64,000 nt of DNA from Pedobacter sp. N36a. Lineage in GTDB: Bacteria > Bacteroidota > Bacteroidia > Sphingobacteriales > Sphingobacteriaceae. The position numbers were made by a program, and so were the translations under genes. The notes beneath the pieces were generated by a model that ran no database searches, was not told the DNA's origin, and saw nothing but the letters and a program-made list of their open reading frames with translations. This document shows positions 26,506 to 38,069 of the stretch, one piece after another (position 1 is the stretch's first letter; each line of letters begins with the position of its first letter). Location: positions 124,001 to 188,000 of the forward strand of contig NZ_JACSZW010000002.1 in NCBI RefSeq assembly GCF_014472395.1. The letters run 5' to 3'.

Positions 26506-27334
26506 AAGAGAGGTCTTTCGCGGTAGGAAAGGGGCAGCAAAATCTAAAGATATCCCTGCTGAAGTGCTCATTGAATTGAATAATGGAACAATTGAAAGTG
26601 TGAATCTTACAGAATGGCTTGCGGTAGATCATATGGTGCTGCTTCAAAATGTGCGCTTTGATCAGCCGGTTTTGCTGCAAGCTTGTGAAAATCAGTTGGG
26701 GAAACTTCAAGAAGCCAGTGTAAGGACGATGATCGTTGAGATCAGTAAGGCCGTATTTGTTGGTTTAAATGAAAAGAAAGCAGCTCAATTATTTGAATAT
26801 CTTGCTCATCATCCTTCTGATAGTGTTCGCTGCTGGGCAGTTTACAGAGTTGGACTGGATAATAAATTAAGTATCGAAGAGAAGTTTAAAGCGATTTATC
26901 CATTTGCAGCGGACACTCATTTTGGGGTCCGAGAACTTGCCTGGATGGCCATGCGGGAAACTATTGAGAACCATTTGTCGGAAAGTATTGACATTCTTAT
27001 GGATTGGACCAGCAGTACTGATGAAAATATCAGACGCTTCGCAACAGAAGCGACAAGACCCCGTGGGGTATGGTGTAAGCACCTTATAGCATTAACAGCG
27101 CAGCCAGAAATGGCCTTGGGATTGCTGGAAGCTTTAAAAGCAGATCCCTCTCCTTATGTGCAGCACTCTGTGGGTAATTGGCTGAATGATGCAGGTAAAA
27201 GCCGGCCTGATTGGCTGATTCACGTGTGTAAATCATGGCTGACCAATAGCTCAAATCAGCACACGATGAAAATTGTGAAGCGTGCCAGCAGAAACATTCC
27301 GACTTTCGACAAGGATCTGACGCTGGAAGTATAG
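26498..27334 (+). CDS. AlkD-like DNA alkylation repair / HEAT-repeat protein
   Basis: 278 residues of short helical HEAT-like repeats. The segment NIRRFATEATRPRGVW is the hallmark seen in AlkC/AlkD-like DNA alkylation repair proteins (RRxxSExTRPRLPW in relatives), and HPSDSVRCWAVYRVG and HFGVRELAWMAMRETI are repeat units. AlkD glycosylases remove bulky or positively charged alkylated bases without flipping them. It overlaps the NTF2-like gene by eight bases, so the pair is one operon. Family good; activity inferred. Confidence 0.7.
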   Translation: MTKREVFRGRKGAAKSKDIPAEVLIELNNGTIESVNLTEWLAVDHMVLLQNVRFDQPVLLQACENQLGKLQEASVRTMIVEISKAVFVGLNEKKAAQLFEYLAHHPSDSVRCWAVYRVGLDNKLSIEEKFKAIYPFAADTHFGVRELAWMAMRETIENHLSESIDILMDWTSSTDENIRRFATEATRPRGVWCKHLIALTAQPEMALGLLEALKADPSPYVQHSVGNWLNDAGKSRPDWLIHVCKSWLTNSSNQHTMKIVKRASRNIPTFDKDLTLEV

Positions 27335-27359
27335 GCCTGGTTAAGTACTTGTTAAAATA

Positions 27360-27396
27360 AAAATCCCTTATGAAATCAGGTTTCATAAGGGATTTT
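27360..27396. terminator. Bidirectional terminator between the AlkD-like gene and katG
   Basis: AAAATCCCTTATGAAA and its exact reverse complement surround a five-base loop; A/T-runs on both flanks make it work for both convergent genes. Confidence 0.85.
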
Positions 27397-27421
27397 GAGC
27401 CGTATTTTGACAGGTGTATTG

Positions 27422-29785
<2,364 letters not shown>

Positions 29786-29821
29786 TCACAATCAAATGAC
29801 TATATAATAGTGGATTAAAAG

Positions 29822-29855
29822 AAAATCCGGCTCTTCCTGGAAGAGCCGGATTTTT
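29822..29855 (-). terminator. Strong hairpin terminator of a lost minus-strand gene
   Basis: AAAATCCGGCTCTT pairs perfectly with AAGAGCCGGATTTT (five-base loop) and has T-runs on both sides. On the minus strand it follows a short frame ending DGDFAKEFAAKF then TAA near 29871, which may be the tail of a removed gene. It cannot belong to katG, which reads away from it. Confidence 0.7.
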
Positions 29856-29908
29856 CAAATAGCGCAGCTTAGAATTTTGCTGCGAATTCTTTTGCGAAAT
29901 CTCCATCC

Positions 29909-30240
29909 ATGAACAAATATCTATTTATACCCCTGTTAGCTGTTTTTTCTTTAGCTGCAAAATCCCAGAAGGCTTCTGGTCAAATGGTCGACAGTGTTAA
30001 AAAATACTTAGACACCAGTCTCCTGATTATAGAAAAAAACGCATTAAACAGTGATAAAGTAAATTGGCAAGCGTTAAGGAATTCGGTCTATAAAAAGACT
30101 GAGGGGGGCAAAGACTTATGAGGATATTCTTCCGATGTACAGCTATATTTTTGAGTAGATTGACGATCACCATTGCAGCTTGAATTTTAAGAACAAAACT
30201 ATGGATGGACTGGAAAGGACCAGCCAAAGGTGAAAAATCA
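29909..30240 (+). pseudogene. S41 family peptidase, N-terminal remnant with frameshift and stop
   Basis: The first 68 codons give a signal peptide (MNKYLFIPLLAVFSLAAKSQ) and VDSVKKYLDTSLLIIEKNAL, as in Bacteroidota S41 C-terminal-processing-type peptidases. In a run of six G (30102-30107) the frame slips; in the shifted frame the match continues as AKTYEDILPMYSYIFE, an in-frame TAG, then IDDHHCSLNFKNKTMDGL. Similarity fades by about 30240, and the PDZ and catalytic Ser-Lys domains are absent. The intact N-terminal signal would still export a 70-residue product if expressed. Confidence 0.7.
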
Positions 30241-30360
30241 AGAGATAAGGTTAACAAAAGGTTAATGTTGAGTTGAACTGAAGGGGAATTAAAGGAAGTA
30301 GTTTCGCCCTTTGATGGATAGAAATTTTCATCGACCTAATAAATAACCTTTAACCAGTAT

Positions 30361-31365
30361 ATGAAAAGAAGAGATTTTGTGAAGAGCACCGCTTTTACCG
30401 CATTGGGAGCCAGTTTTTTAGCGCCAATACAGGCAATAGCGACCGATGTAGAAACCCATTTTGAAAGTGAAGATGTTGCAGCCACTGCAGCATTAAAGAA
30501 TGATTATCCGCTGCATTTTGTAGCCATCGGAGACTGGGGCAGGAATGGTTACGACCATCAGATCCATGTCGCCAAGCAAATGGGAAAATGGGCTACCGAA
30601 CATCCAAATGATTTTATCCTCTCTTTAGGTGATAACTTTTACCCCAAAGGAGTGGTTAGTGAACATGATCCCTTATGGCATTATTCTTTTGAAAACATTT
30701 ACACTGATTTTTCACTTCAGGAAGATTGGTTCCCGATCTTAGGAAATCACGATTACCAGAGCGATCCTGATGCACAGGTAAGGTACAGTAAAGTGAGCAG
30801 AAGATGGAAAATGCCTGCGCGTTATTATTCGAAAGAAATAGCGCTTGGAAATAAGGGTGATAAAGTATTGATGGTTTTTATTGACACTTGTCCACTGATA
30901 CCGGAATTTCACAACAATCCAAAATATGCACCGTATATAGACGATCAGCACCCTGAACGCCAACTGGCCTGGATTGATGAAACGCTAAAAAATGCCGGAC
31001 CAGAGGTGAAATGGAAAATGGTAATGGGCCACCATCCCATATATACCGTTGGACCAAGGATAAAAAACTACGATACACTCGCAGTTAGAAAGGTGCTTAA
31101 AGATATTTTCGAACGCAATAAAGTGGATGTTTATTTATCAGGACACGACCATTCTTTACAGCATTTGAAACCGGAAGGTTATACGCATCAATTCATTTCT
31201 GGCGCCGGATCTGAAGTTACACCAGTTAGCGCAGGAGTAGCCTACAGTAAATTTGAGGCCGCAGCGCCTGGTTTTATATATTTTTCAATAGACAATAACC
31301 GGTTGAATGCACAGATCATTCATCATACCGGAAAAGTAATGTATGAAACAACCTTGCGCAAATAA
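30361..31365 (+). CDS. Tat-exported acid phosphatase-like metallophosphoesterase
   Basis: A 334-residue protein starting KRRDFVKSTAFTALGASFL, a twin-arginine signal. The single calcineurin-like domain carries the purple-acid-phosphatase (ACP5-type) metal ligands in order: AIGDWG, LGDNFY, GNHDY, MGHHPIYTVG and SGHDHSLQ. It differs from the FN3-containing phosphatase at 12618. Likely periplasmic phosphate release; it stands alone after a broken peptidase gene. Confidence 0.9.
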   Translation: MKRRDFVKSTAFTALGASFLAPIQAIATDVETHFESEDVAATAALKNDYPLHFVAIGDWGRNGYDHQIHVAKQMGKWATEHPNDFILSLGDNFYPKGVVSEHDPLWHYSFENIYTDFSLQEDWFPILGNHDYQSDPDAQVRYSKVSRRWKMPARYYSKEIALGNKGDKVLMVFIDTCPLIPEFHNNPKYAPYIDDQHPERQLAWIDETLKNAGPEVKWKMVMGHHPIYTVGPRIKNYDTLAVRKVLKDIFERNKVDVYLSGHDHSLQHLKPEGYTHQFISGAGSEVTPVSAGVAYSKFEAAAPGFIYFSIDNNRLNAQIIHHTGKVMYETTLRK

Positions 31366-31407
31366 GGAAATGCTATCAGCTGCTGGCAGATTTTCTTTTG
31401 TAAAGTA

Positions 31408-31655
31408 CTACACATGCATATTTTTTCCACTGAAGTGTACCCAGTAAATGGTCCATGGATCTTGTTCATCTGCTCCGTAACTCATCGGTTCTTTTGTACC
31501 GTGCACGATAATAAATTCATTCGGACTGACATCAAAATGCTTTCCATTATGTTTAAACCAACCTTTCCCACGGATACAGTAAATCAATAAGCCTTAAATG
31601 TTTGCTACGCTGTAGGTTATCGGCGAATAATCGATGTGAATAGCCGGATATCCTA
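31408..31655 (-). pseudogene. AraC family regulator, N-terminal sensor-domain remnant
   Basis: On the minus strand GLLIYCIRGKGWFKHNGKHF leads into VSPNEFIIVHGT, then YGADEQDPWTIYWVHFSGKN, the cupin sensor domain of AraC sugar regulators. It ends at TAG 31408-31410 before the two HTH motifs. An in-frame TAA breaks the region just upstream of this block, where only weak similarity (IGYPAIHIDYSPITY) remains. It would have regulated the adjoining carbohydrate genes. Confidence 0.7.
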
Positions 31656-31751
31656 TTTCTATAGGAACAGAAAACTACTATTTATCAAACCCGAATCCAG
31701 GTTTTATAAGGAGCTTTTTTGTAAAGAGAAAGGCAGAAACCGGGCCTTCTC

Positions 31752-33737
31752 TTATTTTTTGTTTAAAGTACTGTCGGCCCAATCATCTGTTTTGAAAGGG
31801 CTAGCAGGAAGACCCGCTTGATTTGAAAGATTAGATTCCGGATTATTCGCCCATGCATAACGAACTGCTTTAGGAGCGGTAACACCAGGAGCACTAACTA
31901 CCACCTGATTGCCGGTGATCCGGGCATCTGCCCAATGAAATACCTGATCTGCTCCAGCAATAGAAAAGCCTTTTAATGCTGCGCCATCTTTTGTTTTTAA
32001 ACCAGCATCACCAGGATTGAAATCCAGTTTAACCACTTCTTTTTCAATGGTGTAATTCTTTAATTCTGGTCCGGAATAAGGAATTTGTTTTCCGTAAGTT
32101 TTAGCCAATGCGATTAAGGCTAATCTTCGTCCTACTTCCTGTTTGTTTTTAGGGTGGATATCAGTTGGATTACCAATGTCAATCGCTACTGCCATTCCAG
32201 TATGATTTAATTTTAAAGTGCCTTTCTGAGCATCTCTAAGTTCTGCCCATGAGGAAGCAGCAGGTTTAGGTTCCGCTTTCATATAGTCGGCGAGCTGTAC
32301 AAAGTAGAACGGGAAATCTCCGATATTCCAGGCTTTTCTCCAGTCGTTGATCATCGCAGGGAAAAGCGTACGGTATTGGTGTGCACGATCGGCATTACTT
32401 TCTCCCTGATACCAGATCGCACCTTTAATTGCGAAATTCAGGAAAGGGTGGATCATTGCATTGTACAATACGGTTGGACGATTTGGCTGATCATCACTGA
32501 CCGGCATAGCTGGAACTTTCTTTAAATCCAGGCCTACTTTATACTGCCAATCTCCAGATAGATCAATGCTTTCCCCATTTGCCGCAGTAATGGACAGCTG
32601 ACTTGGCTGTCCATAAATTCCACCGCCGCCACTACCATCAAAAACCCTGACCGAGATGGTATTCTCATCGTCTACCAATTGGTCGGCAGTGATTTTGTAA
32701 TTTCTGCTCAGGTTATAACCTTTGGTTTCGCCGATTTTTTTCCCATTAAAATAAGTCAGGTCGTTGTCGTCAATAGTCCCCAGGTGTAAGGTTAATTCCT
32801 GGCCTTTCCAGGAAGCAGGTAAGGTTATTTTTTTACGGAAATACACTACGCCGTCAAAATCCGGCAATGCCGAATCTTCCCAAACGCCAGGTAAACGCAT
32901 CACTCTCCAATTGGATTCGTCGGTCTGTGCATCCAGCCAATGAGGCGCGCCAGCTTTATAACCTTCATCCCGATCTAAGACCATTTGCTCCCATTCCTGC
33001 AATTGTTTCTCGTACTCGGCCTTATTTTTTACTTGCTTTTGTTTTTCAATGGCTTCCGCAAATTCCGGGAAGCTTTTTAGTCCGGCAGCACTGGTCCAGG
33101 CCTCTGCGATGGTACCTCCCCAGGAGCTATGAATTAGTCCAATTGGGATGCCCGTTTTTTGATAAATTTCTCTGGCAAAAAAGTAGGCTGTAGCAGAAAA
33201 ATCAGGGATGTTTTCAGGACTGCAGACCGTCCAGCCGCCATTTGCTAAATTCAACGATTCCAGTGGAGTACTGCTTGCAGTATGGTTTACTTGCAGCAGC
33301 CTGATTTTTGGATAAATCGCATCTTTAATTTCCTGCTGAAAATTATTGATTTTGCCCCATCCAGCCAATGGCATTTCCATGTTGGACTGACCTGAGCAAA
33401 TCCAGACATCCCCCAGCATCACATCAGTAAGCTGGAAAGGGCTGCCGTCAGAAATGTTGATTTTGTAGGGACCGCCAAAACCTGGTGTCGGGATTTTTAT
33501 CGTCCAGTTTCCGTCTTTGTCCGCGGTGGTTTTAAACAATTTTGATCCCCAGCTTGCCTGGAGATCAACCGTTTTTCCTGGGTCTGCTTTACCCCAAATG
33601 GCTACATTTGTCTTCTGCTGAATCACCATGTGGTCACTAAAAACTGGTGATAAAGTGATTTTGGCATTGACCTGAAAGCTTGCAGCAACCAGGGCCAGTA
33701 GGGCAGCAGTGCTAAGGTACGGGTGCTTTAATTTCAT
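31752..33737 (-). CDS. Sialate O-acetylesterase
   Basis: About 661 residues from the ATG at 33737, which starts a clean signal peptide (KHPYLSTAALLALVAASFQVNA); an upstream ATG adds ten residues. Domain order: N-terminal beta sandwich (LSPVFSDHMVIQQ), SGNH-type esterase core with the nucleophile in CSGQSNMEMPL, a jelly-roll insert (about 280-400, LPDFDGVVYFRKKI), and the second half of the esterase core with AIKGAIWYQGESNADR. Removes O-acetyl groups from sialic acids or plant cell-wall sugars; the gut enzymes work on mucin, soil relatives on plant glycans. It lies directly after a GH36 remnant. Confidence 0.9.
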   Translation of the reverse strand: MKLKHPYLSTAALLALVAASFQVNAKITLSPVFSDHMVIQQKTNVAIWGKADPGKTVDLQASWGSKLFKTTADKDGNWTIKIPTPGFGGPYKINISDGSPFQLTDVMLGDVWICSGQSNMEMPLAGWGKINNFQQEIKDAIYPKIRLLQVNHTASSTPLESLNLANGGWTVCSPENIPDFSATAYFFAREIYQKTGIPIGLIHSSWGGTIAEAWTSAAGLKSFPEFAEAIEKQKQVKNKAEYEKQLQEWEQMVLDRDEGYKAGAPHWLDAQTDESNWRVMRLPGVWEDSALPDFDGVVYFRKKITLPASWKGQELTLHLGTIDDNDLTYFNGKKIGETKGYNLSRNYKITADQLVDDENTISVRVFDGSGGGGIYGQPSQLSITAANGESIDLSGDWQYKVGLDLKKVPAMPVSDDQPNRPTVLYNAMIHPFLNFAIKGAIWYQGESNADRAHQYRTLFPAMINDWRKAWNIGDFPFYFVQLADYMKAEPKPAASSWAELRDAQKGTLKLNHTGMAVAIDIGNPTDIHPKNKQEVGRRLALIALAKTYGKQIPYSGPELKNYTIEKEVVKLDFNPGDAGLKTKDGAALKGFSIAGADQVFHWADARITGNQVVVSAPGVTAPKAVRYAWANNPESNLSNQAGLPASPFKTDDWADSTLNKK

Positions 33738-33770
33738 TGTTTTGGTTAAGGTTATTTGCTTGTTCAATTT

Positions 33771-34166
33771 TTAAAATGACTCTGGTTCTGCCCGAATTAC
33801 ATCCGGATTAAAGCCAAGGGTACACAGGAAATCCCCAGAGTATAACTGATTGCCTTTTATGCTAGAAATAGTACCTGGATAAAGGTTAATTTCGTGGATC
33901 CTGTAATTTTTTGAAGGGTCTAATCCTTTCAATAAAATAGGGGACCTACTGTTTGTACGATATCTATTGTTGACAAGATAATTAAAAATAACACCAGTTG
34001 TTTCAAATCTAAGGTCTTTTTCTGCCAGCTCAGACACGACGATATCAAAACCTAACTTGCCCATCATGACCACATCTGTACGGAATTTTATCGGCTGTTT
34101 GCCCCAATCCGTCACGTGATTTGCTGTGGCTATGGAAGGATAGAAGTAGGAGTATGCCCATTGCAT
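33771..34166 (-). pseudogene. Alpha-galactosidase (GH36) C-terminal remnant
   Basis: Begins inside the family at MQWAYSYFYPSIATANHVTD and FRTDVVMMGKLGFDI, the end of the GH36 catalytic barrel. After ELAEKDLRF it jumps to the C-terminal beta domain (LKGLDPSKNYRIHEINLYPG, YSGDFL), leaving out the linking segment. The N-terminal domain and most of the barrel with the catalytic acids are absent. The gene would have been co-transcribed with the esterase, whose start is 34 bases away. Confidence 0.75.
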
Positions 34167-34312
34167 AAAAATTGTTTTTTATCTGATGAACAGGGAATGT
34201 TAGAAGTTTTAAGCGAGCAGATTGCCATTGACAGAATAAATCGAGTAAATTTCAACCACATTAGTTTTATTTACAATAATTTTGCGGCGAAATAATAAAT
34301 TCATAACGCATT

Positions 34313-36439
34313 ATGTTTAGTAAGGATCTGCTGAAATGGGATAACATAAAAGCCAGGTTGATCAGTTTAGTATATGGTGAATATTTTACGGATGCCTTAC
34401 GAAATACCATCACTATAGTTTTACCTTTTGTACTGTTATTTTATTATCATCAGCCCAATATGGCCATTGGAATGGGGGTTGGTGCATTGCTGATCAGCTT
34501 AACTGATGCGCCGGGAAATCGCGCAAATAAGTTCAAAAGTGCCATTGCCAGTATCGTATCCTTTTTTTTTAGTGCCTTGATTATTGCCTCCTCCTTGGGG
34601 AATCCATGGCTGATTACTTCCAGCATTTTTCTGCTGACTTTCATCTTTTCTATGCTGGCGATGTTTGGCAGCAGGCTGGCTCTAACAGGAACGATGGCAA
34701 TTATCCTTGGGATATTCACCCTTGGTTTACACCCGGTAAATCCATTGTTATTTAGCTGGTATATTCTTCTTGGAGGCTACTGGTATTACCTGATCAGCTT
34801 GATTCAGATCGTTTTCTGGCCATACCGATCGTTACATCAGGCCATATTTGAATGTATCACGACAACCGCTGTATTTCTGAAATCTAAAGCCCGTTATTAT
34901 GATCGCGAAGTAAATCTGGAGGATTGTTACAGCGAAACCATTGCTTTGCACATTAAGGTAAGTGAAAAACAGGAGCTGGTGAGGAATCTGCTGCTGAGTG
35001 ATAAAGCCGCGATGAAACCTGCAAATGAACGCGGACAACAATTGCTGCGTACGGCTGTCAGTGTAATTGATCTGTACGAGCAAGTGACTGCCATTCACTA
35101 TGATTATACTTACGTCAGAAAAAAACTGGATAAAACCGGTGCCTTGAACCTAATTATGGAGTTAATTGAAATTCTGGCGGAAGAGTTACAAGTACTTAGC
35201 CATGTGTTTTTAAGGCCAAACCAGGCGCATTCAGATGCTAGATTGCTTAAATATGAGGAGGCCAAAGGAACGCTGAGCAAGCTTGCTAGTTCAGCAGACG
35301 AAGCGAATGCCCAGATTATCTTAAAGGTATTAAAAAACCTGGAAGGAATTGTGCTGGATATTCAGGTGATTAAGAACAGTCGACCGATGTCTGCAATTCC
35401 CGCAAATCTGGATGCAGAGGAGATCGCTTACGAAGAATTTTTATCCCCTCAGCTGTTTAGCCTGCAATCATTAAAGCAGCATTTTTCTTTAAGTTCTCCT
35501 GTCTTCAGGTTTTCTTTGAGGCTGGCGCTGATGTGCGGTATTGCTTATTTATTCACGCTGGCATTCCCATTAGGGAAATATAGTTATTGGTTGCTGCTCA
35601 CGATTGTGATCGTTGCAAAACCAAGATTTGGGCTCACCTGGAAGAGGAATGTAGAGCGTTTATCGGGTACATTTATTGGTGCAGTACTGGGGATTATTTT
35701 ATTGCTAACCATATATCAAACTACAGTGCTGTTGGTTTTATCGGCATTCATGTTACTTGGCTTTTTCACCTTCAACCGAATAAAATATTCAGTCAGCGTG
35801 GTGTTTGTGACCGCAATGGTGATCTTGTCGCTTAGTGTTTATGATGGCCATTCCGACCATATCATTATGGAACGGGTTTTATATACGATTGTGGGTTGTA
35901 TCATCGCTTTTCTTGCGGCTTTTCTTTTTCCAGTCTGGGAGATTAAAAACTTAAAATCACTGATTTCAAAAATCATGGAAGCGAATAGCAATTACCTGAG
36001 TAAAGTAAGGGAGGAGTTGTTAGGCACAGCAGCAAGTGTAACGGCATCAAAATTGGCCAGAAAAAACAGTTACATCCAGCTGGCCAAATTTTCTGAAACA
36101 CTTCAATATTTGCACCTGGAGCCGAAAAGTAAGCAGCTGGATATGAAAGGGGTTTTTGCGATTCAGATCTTGAGCTACAGAATCAATTCTATTGTGGCTT
36201 CCTTATCATTGTCGGCCAAGCGAAATACGATGGAAGCATCGGGAATATCATTGGTTTCTGAGGCATTAGTCAATATGAAATACTGCCTTGAAAATAGTGA
36301 TAAACTGAACCTGCAAAGTATCAAAGAAGTGGTACATAAAGAGAAAATTGAAGAATATAACAATGGCGAAGGCACGCTTCAACATCGGTTAAATCTACTG
36401 CTCGCTTTGTCTGTGGAATTGAAAATGTATTTCATTTAA
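34313..36439 (+). CDS. FUSC family membrane protein (YccS/YhfK-type)
   Basis: A 708-residue protein with two blocks of about five to six membrane helices (about residues 30-165 and 400-530), each followed by a cytoplasmic helical domain. The second block is the fusaric-acid-resistance (FUSC_2) pattern: KPRFGLTWKRNVERLSGTFIGAV. Related proteins (YccS, AaeB, aluminium-activated malate transporters) export aromatic or other organic acids. It is alone on its strand, so the substrate remains open. Confidence 0.85.
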   Translation: MFSKDLLKWDNIKARLISLVYGEYFTDALRNTITIVLPFVLLFYYHQPNMAIGMGVGALLISLTDAPGNRANKFKSAIASIVSFFFSALIIASSLGNPWLITSSIFLLTFIFSMLAMFGSRLALTGTMAIILGIFTLGLHPVNPLLFSWYILLGGYWYYLISLIQIVFWPYRSLHQAIFECITTTAVFLKSKARYYDREVNLEDCYSETIALHIKVSEKQELVRNLLLSDKAAMKPANERGQQLLRTAVSVIDLYEQVTAIHYDYTYVRKKLDKTGALNLIMELIEILAEELQVLSHVFLRPNQAHSDARLLKYEEAKGTLSKLASSADEANAQIILKVLKNLEGIVLDIQVIKNSRPMSAIPANLDAEEIAYEEFLSPQLFSLQSLKQHFSLSSPVFRFSLRLALMCGIAYLFTLAFPLGKYSYWLLLTIVIVAKPRFGLTWKRNVERLSGTFIGAVLGIILLLTIYQTTVLLVLSAFMLLGFFTFNRIKYSVSVVFVTAMVILSLSVYDGHSDHIIMERVLYTIVGCIIAFLAAFLFPVWEIKNLKSLISKIMEANSNYLSKVREELLGTAASVTASKLARKNSYIQLAKFSETLQYLHLEPKSKQLDMKGVFAIQILSYRINSIVASLSLSAKRNTMEASGISLVSEALVNMKYCLENSDKLNLQSIKEVVHKEKIEEYNNGEGTLQHRLNLLLALSVELKMYFI

Positions 36440-36599
36440 TCATACGCTCAGTCTTTATTGTCTCCGTTAATCGTAGTAATTTTCCTTGATTAGGACACTA
36501 AACCGGTTTTTTTTTTGGTTTTTAGCTTAATTAAGCTACCTAGTTCTGTTAACTTAGCTGAGCAAGAAAAACTTGTTAAATTGCGAAAGAGCAGGGAAT

Positions 36600-37095
36600 A
36601 TGAATAGTAAAACATATCTAATTTATGGGATTAGTAAAGGGTTGGGCAGGGCGCTTACACACTTGCTTCCCTCGGCTAATGATCAGATTTATGGTGTTTC
36701 CAGGACTCCACCTTCCTATCTTAAGGATCAGGGAAATTTAACCTGGATTGAAGCGGATTTGTCGAACCCGATAGCAGCATGTAATGAATTAAAATCAAAA
36801 ATAGGCGGACAGAAGATTGATTACCTGATCTACAATGTTGGAATCTGGGAACAAACTGCTTTTTCCGAAGACTATAACTTTCAGGAAATTCAGCCGGAAG
36901 AGACCTTAACGATGATGAATACAAATATAAGTTCTTGTATTTTGGCATTACAGTCTTTCATTGAGAACCTGAAACTATCGGAAAGTGCCAAGATCGTTAT
37001 TATTGGTTCTACCTGGGGACTAGATAACCACAATGGAAAGGAAGTCGCTTTCTCTGCTGCAAAATTTGCAGTAAGAGGCATTTGTAACCAATATC
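36600..37095 (+). pseudogene. Short-chain dehydrogenase, 3'-truncated
   Basis: From the ATG at 36600 the frame reads as an SDR: YLIYGISKGLGRAL (cofactor motif), YLIYNVGIWEQ, IVIIGSTWG, and AFSAAKFAVRGI, where Ser-Tyr-Lys would be expected but Ser/Ala-Lys is found. Around 37095 similarity stops and the frame runs on to 37208 through the antisense of a GH29 fragment, so the C-terminal third is lost. A shortened protein is possible but unlikely to be active. Confidence 0.65.
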
Positions 37096-37105
37096 AAGGC
37101 GATCT

Positions 37106-37589
37106 TTATTGGGTCACGATTTCCTGTAACTGGTTTTTCATGGTCGCTACAAATTTAGTCATGTCGCGCTGTGGATCCCGATTCCCGTCATTCACACGGA
37201 TAGGATAATTGGGATCATGTCAATCTAAAACTGTAAAATAGACACAAAACTTTAGGTCGTGCTTTTTACAAGCCTTAGCGAGCTCGCCAACAATGACTTT
37301 TTTATACTTTAGCCGTTTTTACCCAGGCATCTGCATCAAATAATATAGGATTGAACTCTTTAAATAGGTTGTCGTATTCTTGTGCAGGGACGCTGGGGCT
37401 TCTGCTCCAGCCGATTTCGGTACCTCGGAAGGTAACAGGCCCCCAATGGATAAAAAGACCAAAACGCTGGTCCATAAAATCATTTAAGACGGCTTTGGGA
37501 GTTTTTATGGCCGGGTTAATTGCTGTAGTCTGGCCCTGACTTTGAGAAAACAAGCAGAGGAGTACCAAAAGGGTGAATAGCTGTTTAAT
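37106..37589 (-). pseudogene. Alpha-L-fucosidase (GH29), heavily damaged
   Basis: Minus strand. The N-terminal part is intact family sequence: a signal peptide, then VLNDFMDQRFGLFIHWGPVT and EIGWSRSPSVPAQEYDNL. The ATG expected before KQLFTLLVLLCLFSQ reads ATT (37587-37589). At 37290-37304 a deletion/frameshift removes the region with the active-site H-x-D-G-F; the sequence resumes as VGELAKACKKHDLKFCVY, meets a TGA at 37220-37222 where Trp is expected, continues YPIRVNDGNRDPQRDMTKF, and ends at TAA 37106-37108. The catalytic half is absent. Confidence 0.75.
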
Positions 37590-37705
37590 GGTGTTCTGGT
37601 TTATATTGGTTTAGGAATCACTAAATTATTGCCTTTAAATTCACAGAACAATGAACTATTCTTTTTTTTAATGGATTATCAGATGATTTCGGCCTTAAAT
37701 TAAAT

Positions 37706-37737
37706 AAGAAAAGCGCATGGTAAAATGCGCTTTTCTT
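37706..37737. terminator. Bidirectional hairpin terminator
   Basis: AAGAAAAGCGCAT pairs with ATGCGCTTTTCTT (six-base loop), with A- and T-rich arms. It lies downstream of the tiny minus-strand ORF at 37809, for which it would serve as terminator. Confidence 0.75.
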
Positions 37738-37808
37738 ATAGAGTAATTCATCGATCCATTTAAATACCTGCTATGGAAGCAGGAAAAGAAACCTCCTTAA
37801 TTATTTTT

Positions 37809-37880
37809 TTAGGTTAACATGATGATCGCAGCAGCCATAAAGCCTAGGATCAGGGATCTGATGTCTAATGTGATTTTCAT
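37809..37880 (-). CDS. Possible 23-residue small membrane protein
   Basis: ATG at 37878-37880 to TAA at 37809-37811. The product starts MKITLDIRSLILGF and continues with AAAIIMLT: two charged residues then one hydrophobic helix. It has its own leader region upstream (towards 38069) and a good terminator (37706-37737) downstream, and its codons look Bacteroidota-like. It is below the length at which ORFs are usually reported. Not recognised; it could be a membrane-inserted regulatory peptide, or the tail of a lost gene, or chance. Confidence 0.35.
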   Translation of the reverse strand: MKITLDIRSLILGFMAAAIIMLT

Positions 37881-38069
37881 AATTTAATGGTTTGTGTGTG
37901 ATTTGAATTTACACTTTAATTAATAGCTTGATTTTGTATTGCTGTAATTTGTTCATTACACAGGGATAAGAGAGATTAGGGTGTTATGTCTGTGTCCTAA
38001 AATAATCGTTTTTCTGTGTCTGTATCTAGTGGTGTTTGGTGTCTATTTTTGTGATCTAATATCTACGTT

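Noticed and set aside
36470..36530. Poly-T and TGGTTTT runs before the SDR remnant as a terminator
   Set aside because: No stable stem precedes the T-run.
36600..37208. Full-length SDR gene ending at 37208
   Set aside because: The last 35 or so codons are antisense to a GH29 fragment and do not match an SDR C-terminus.
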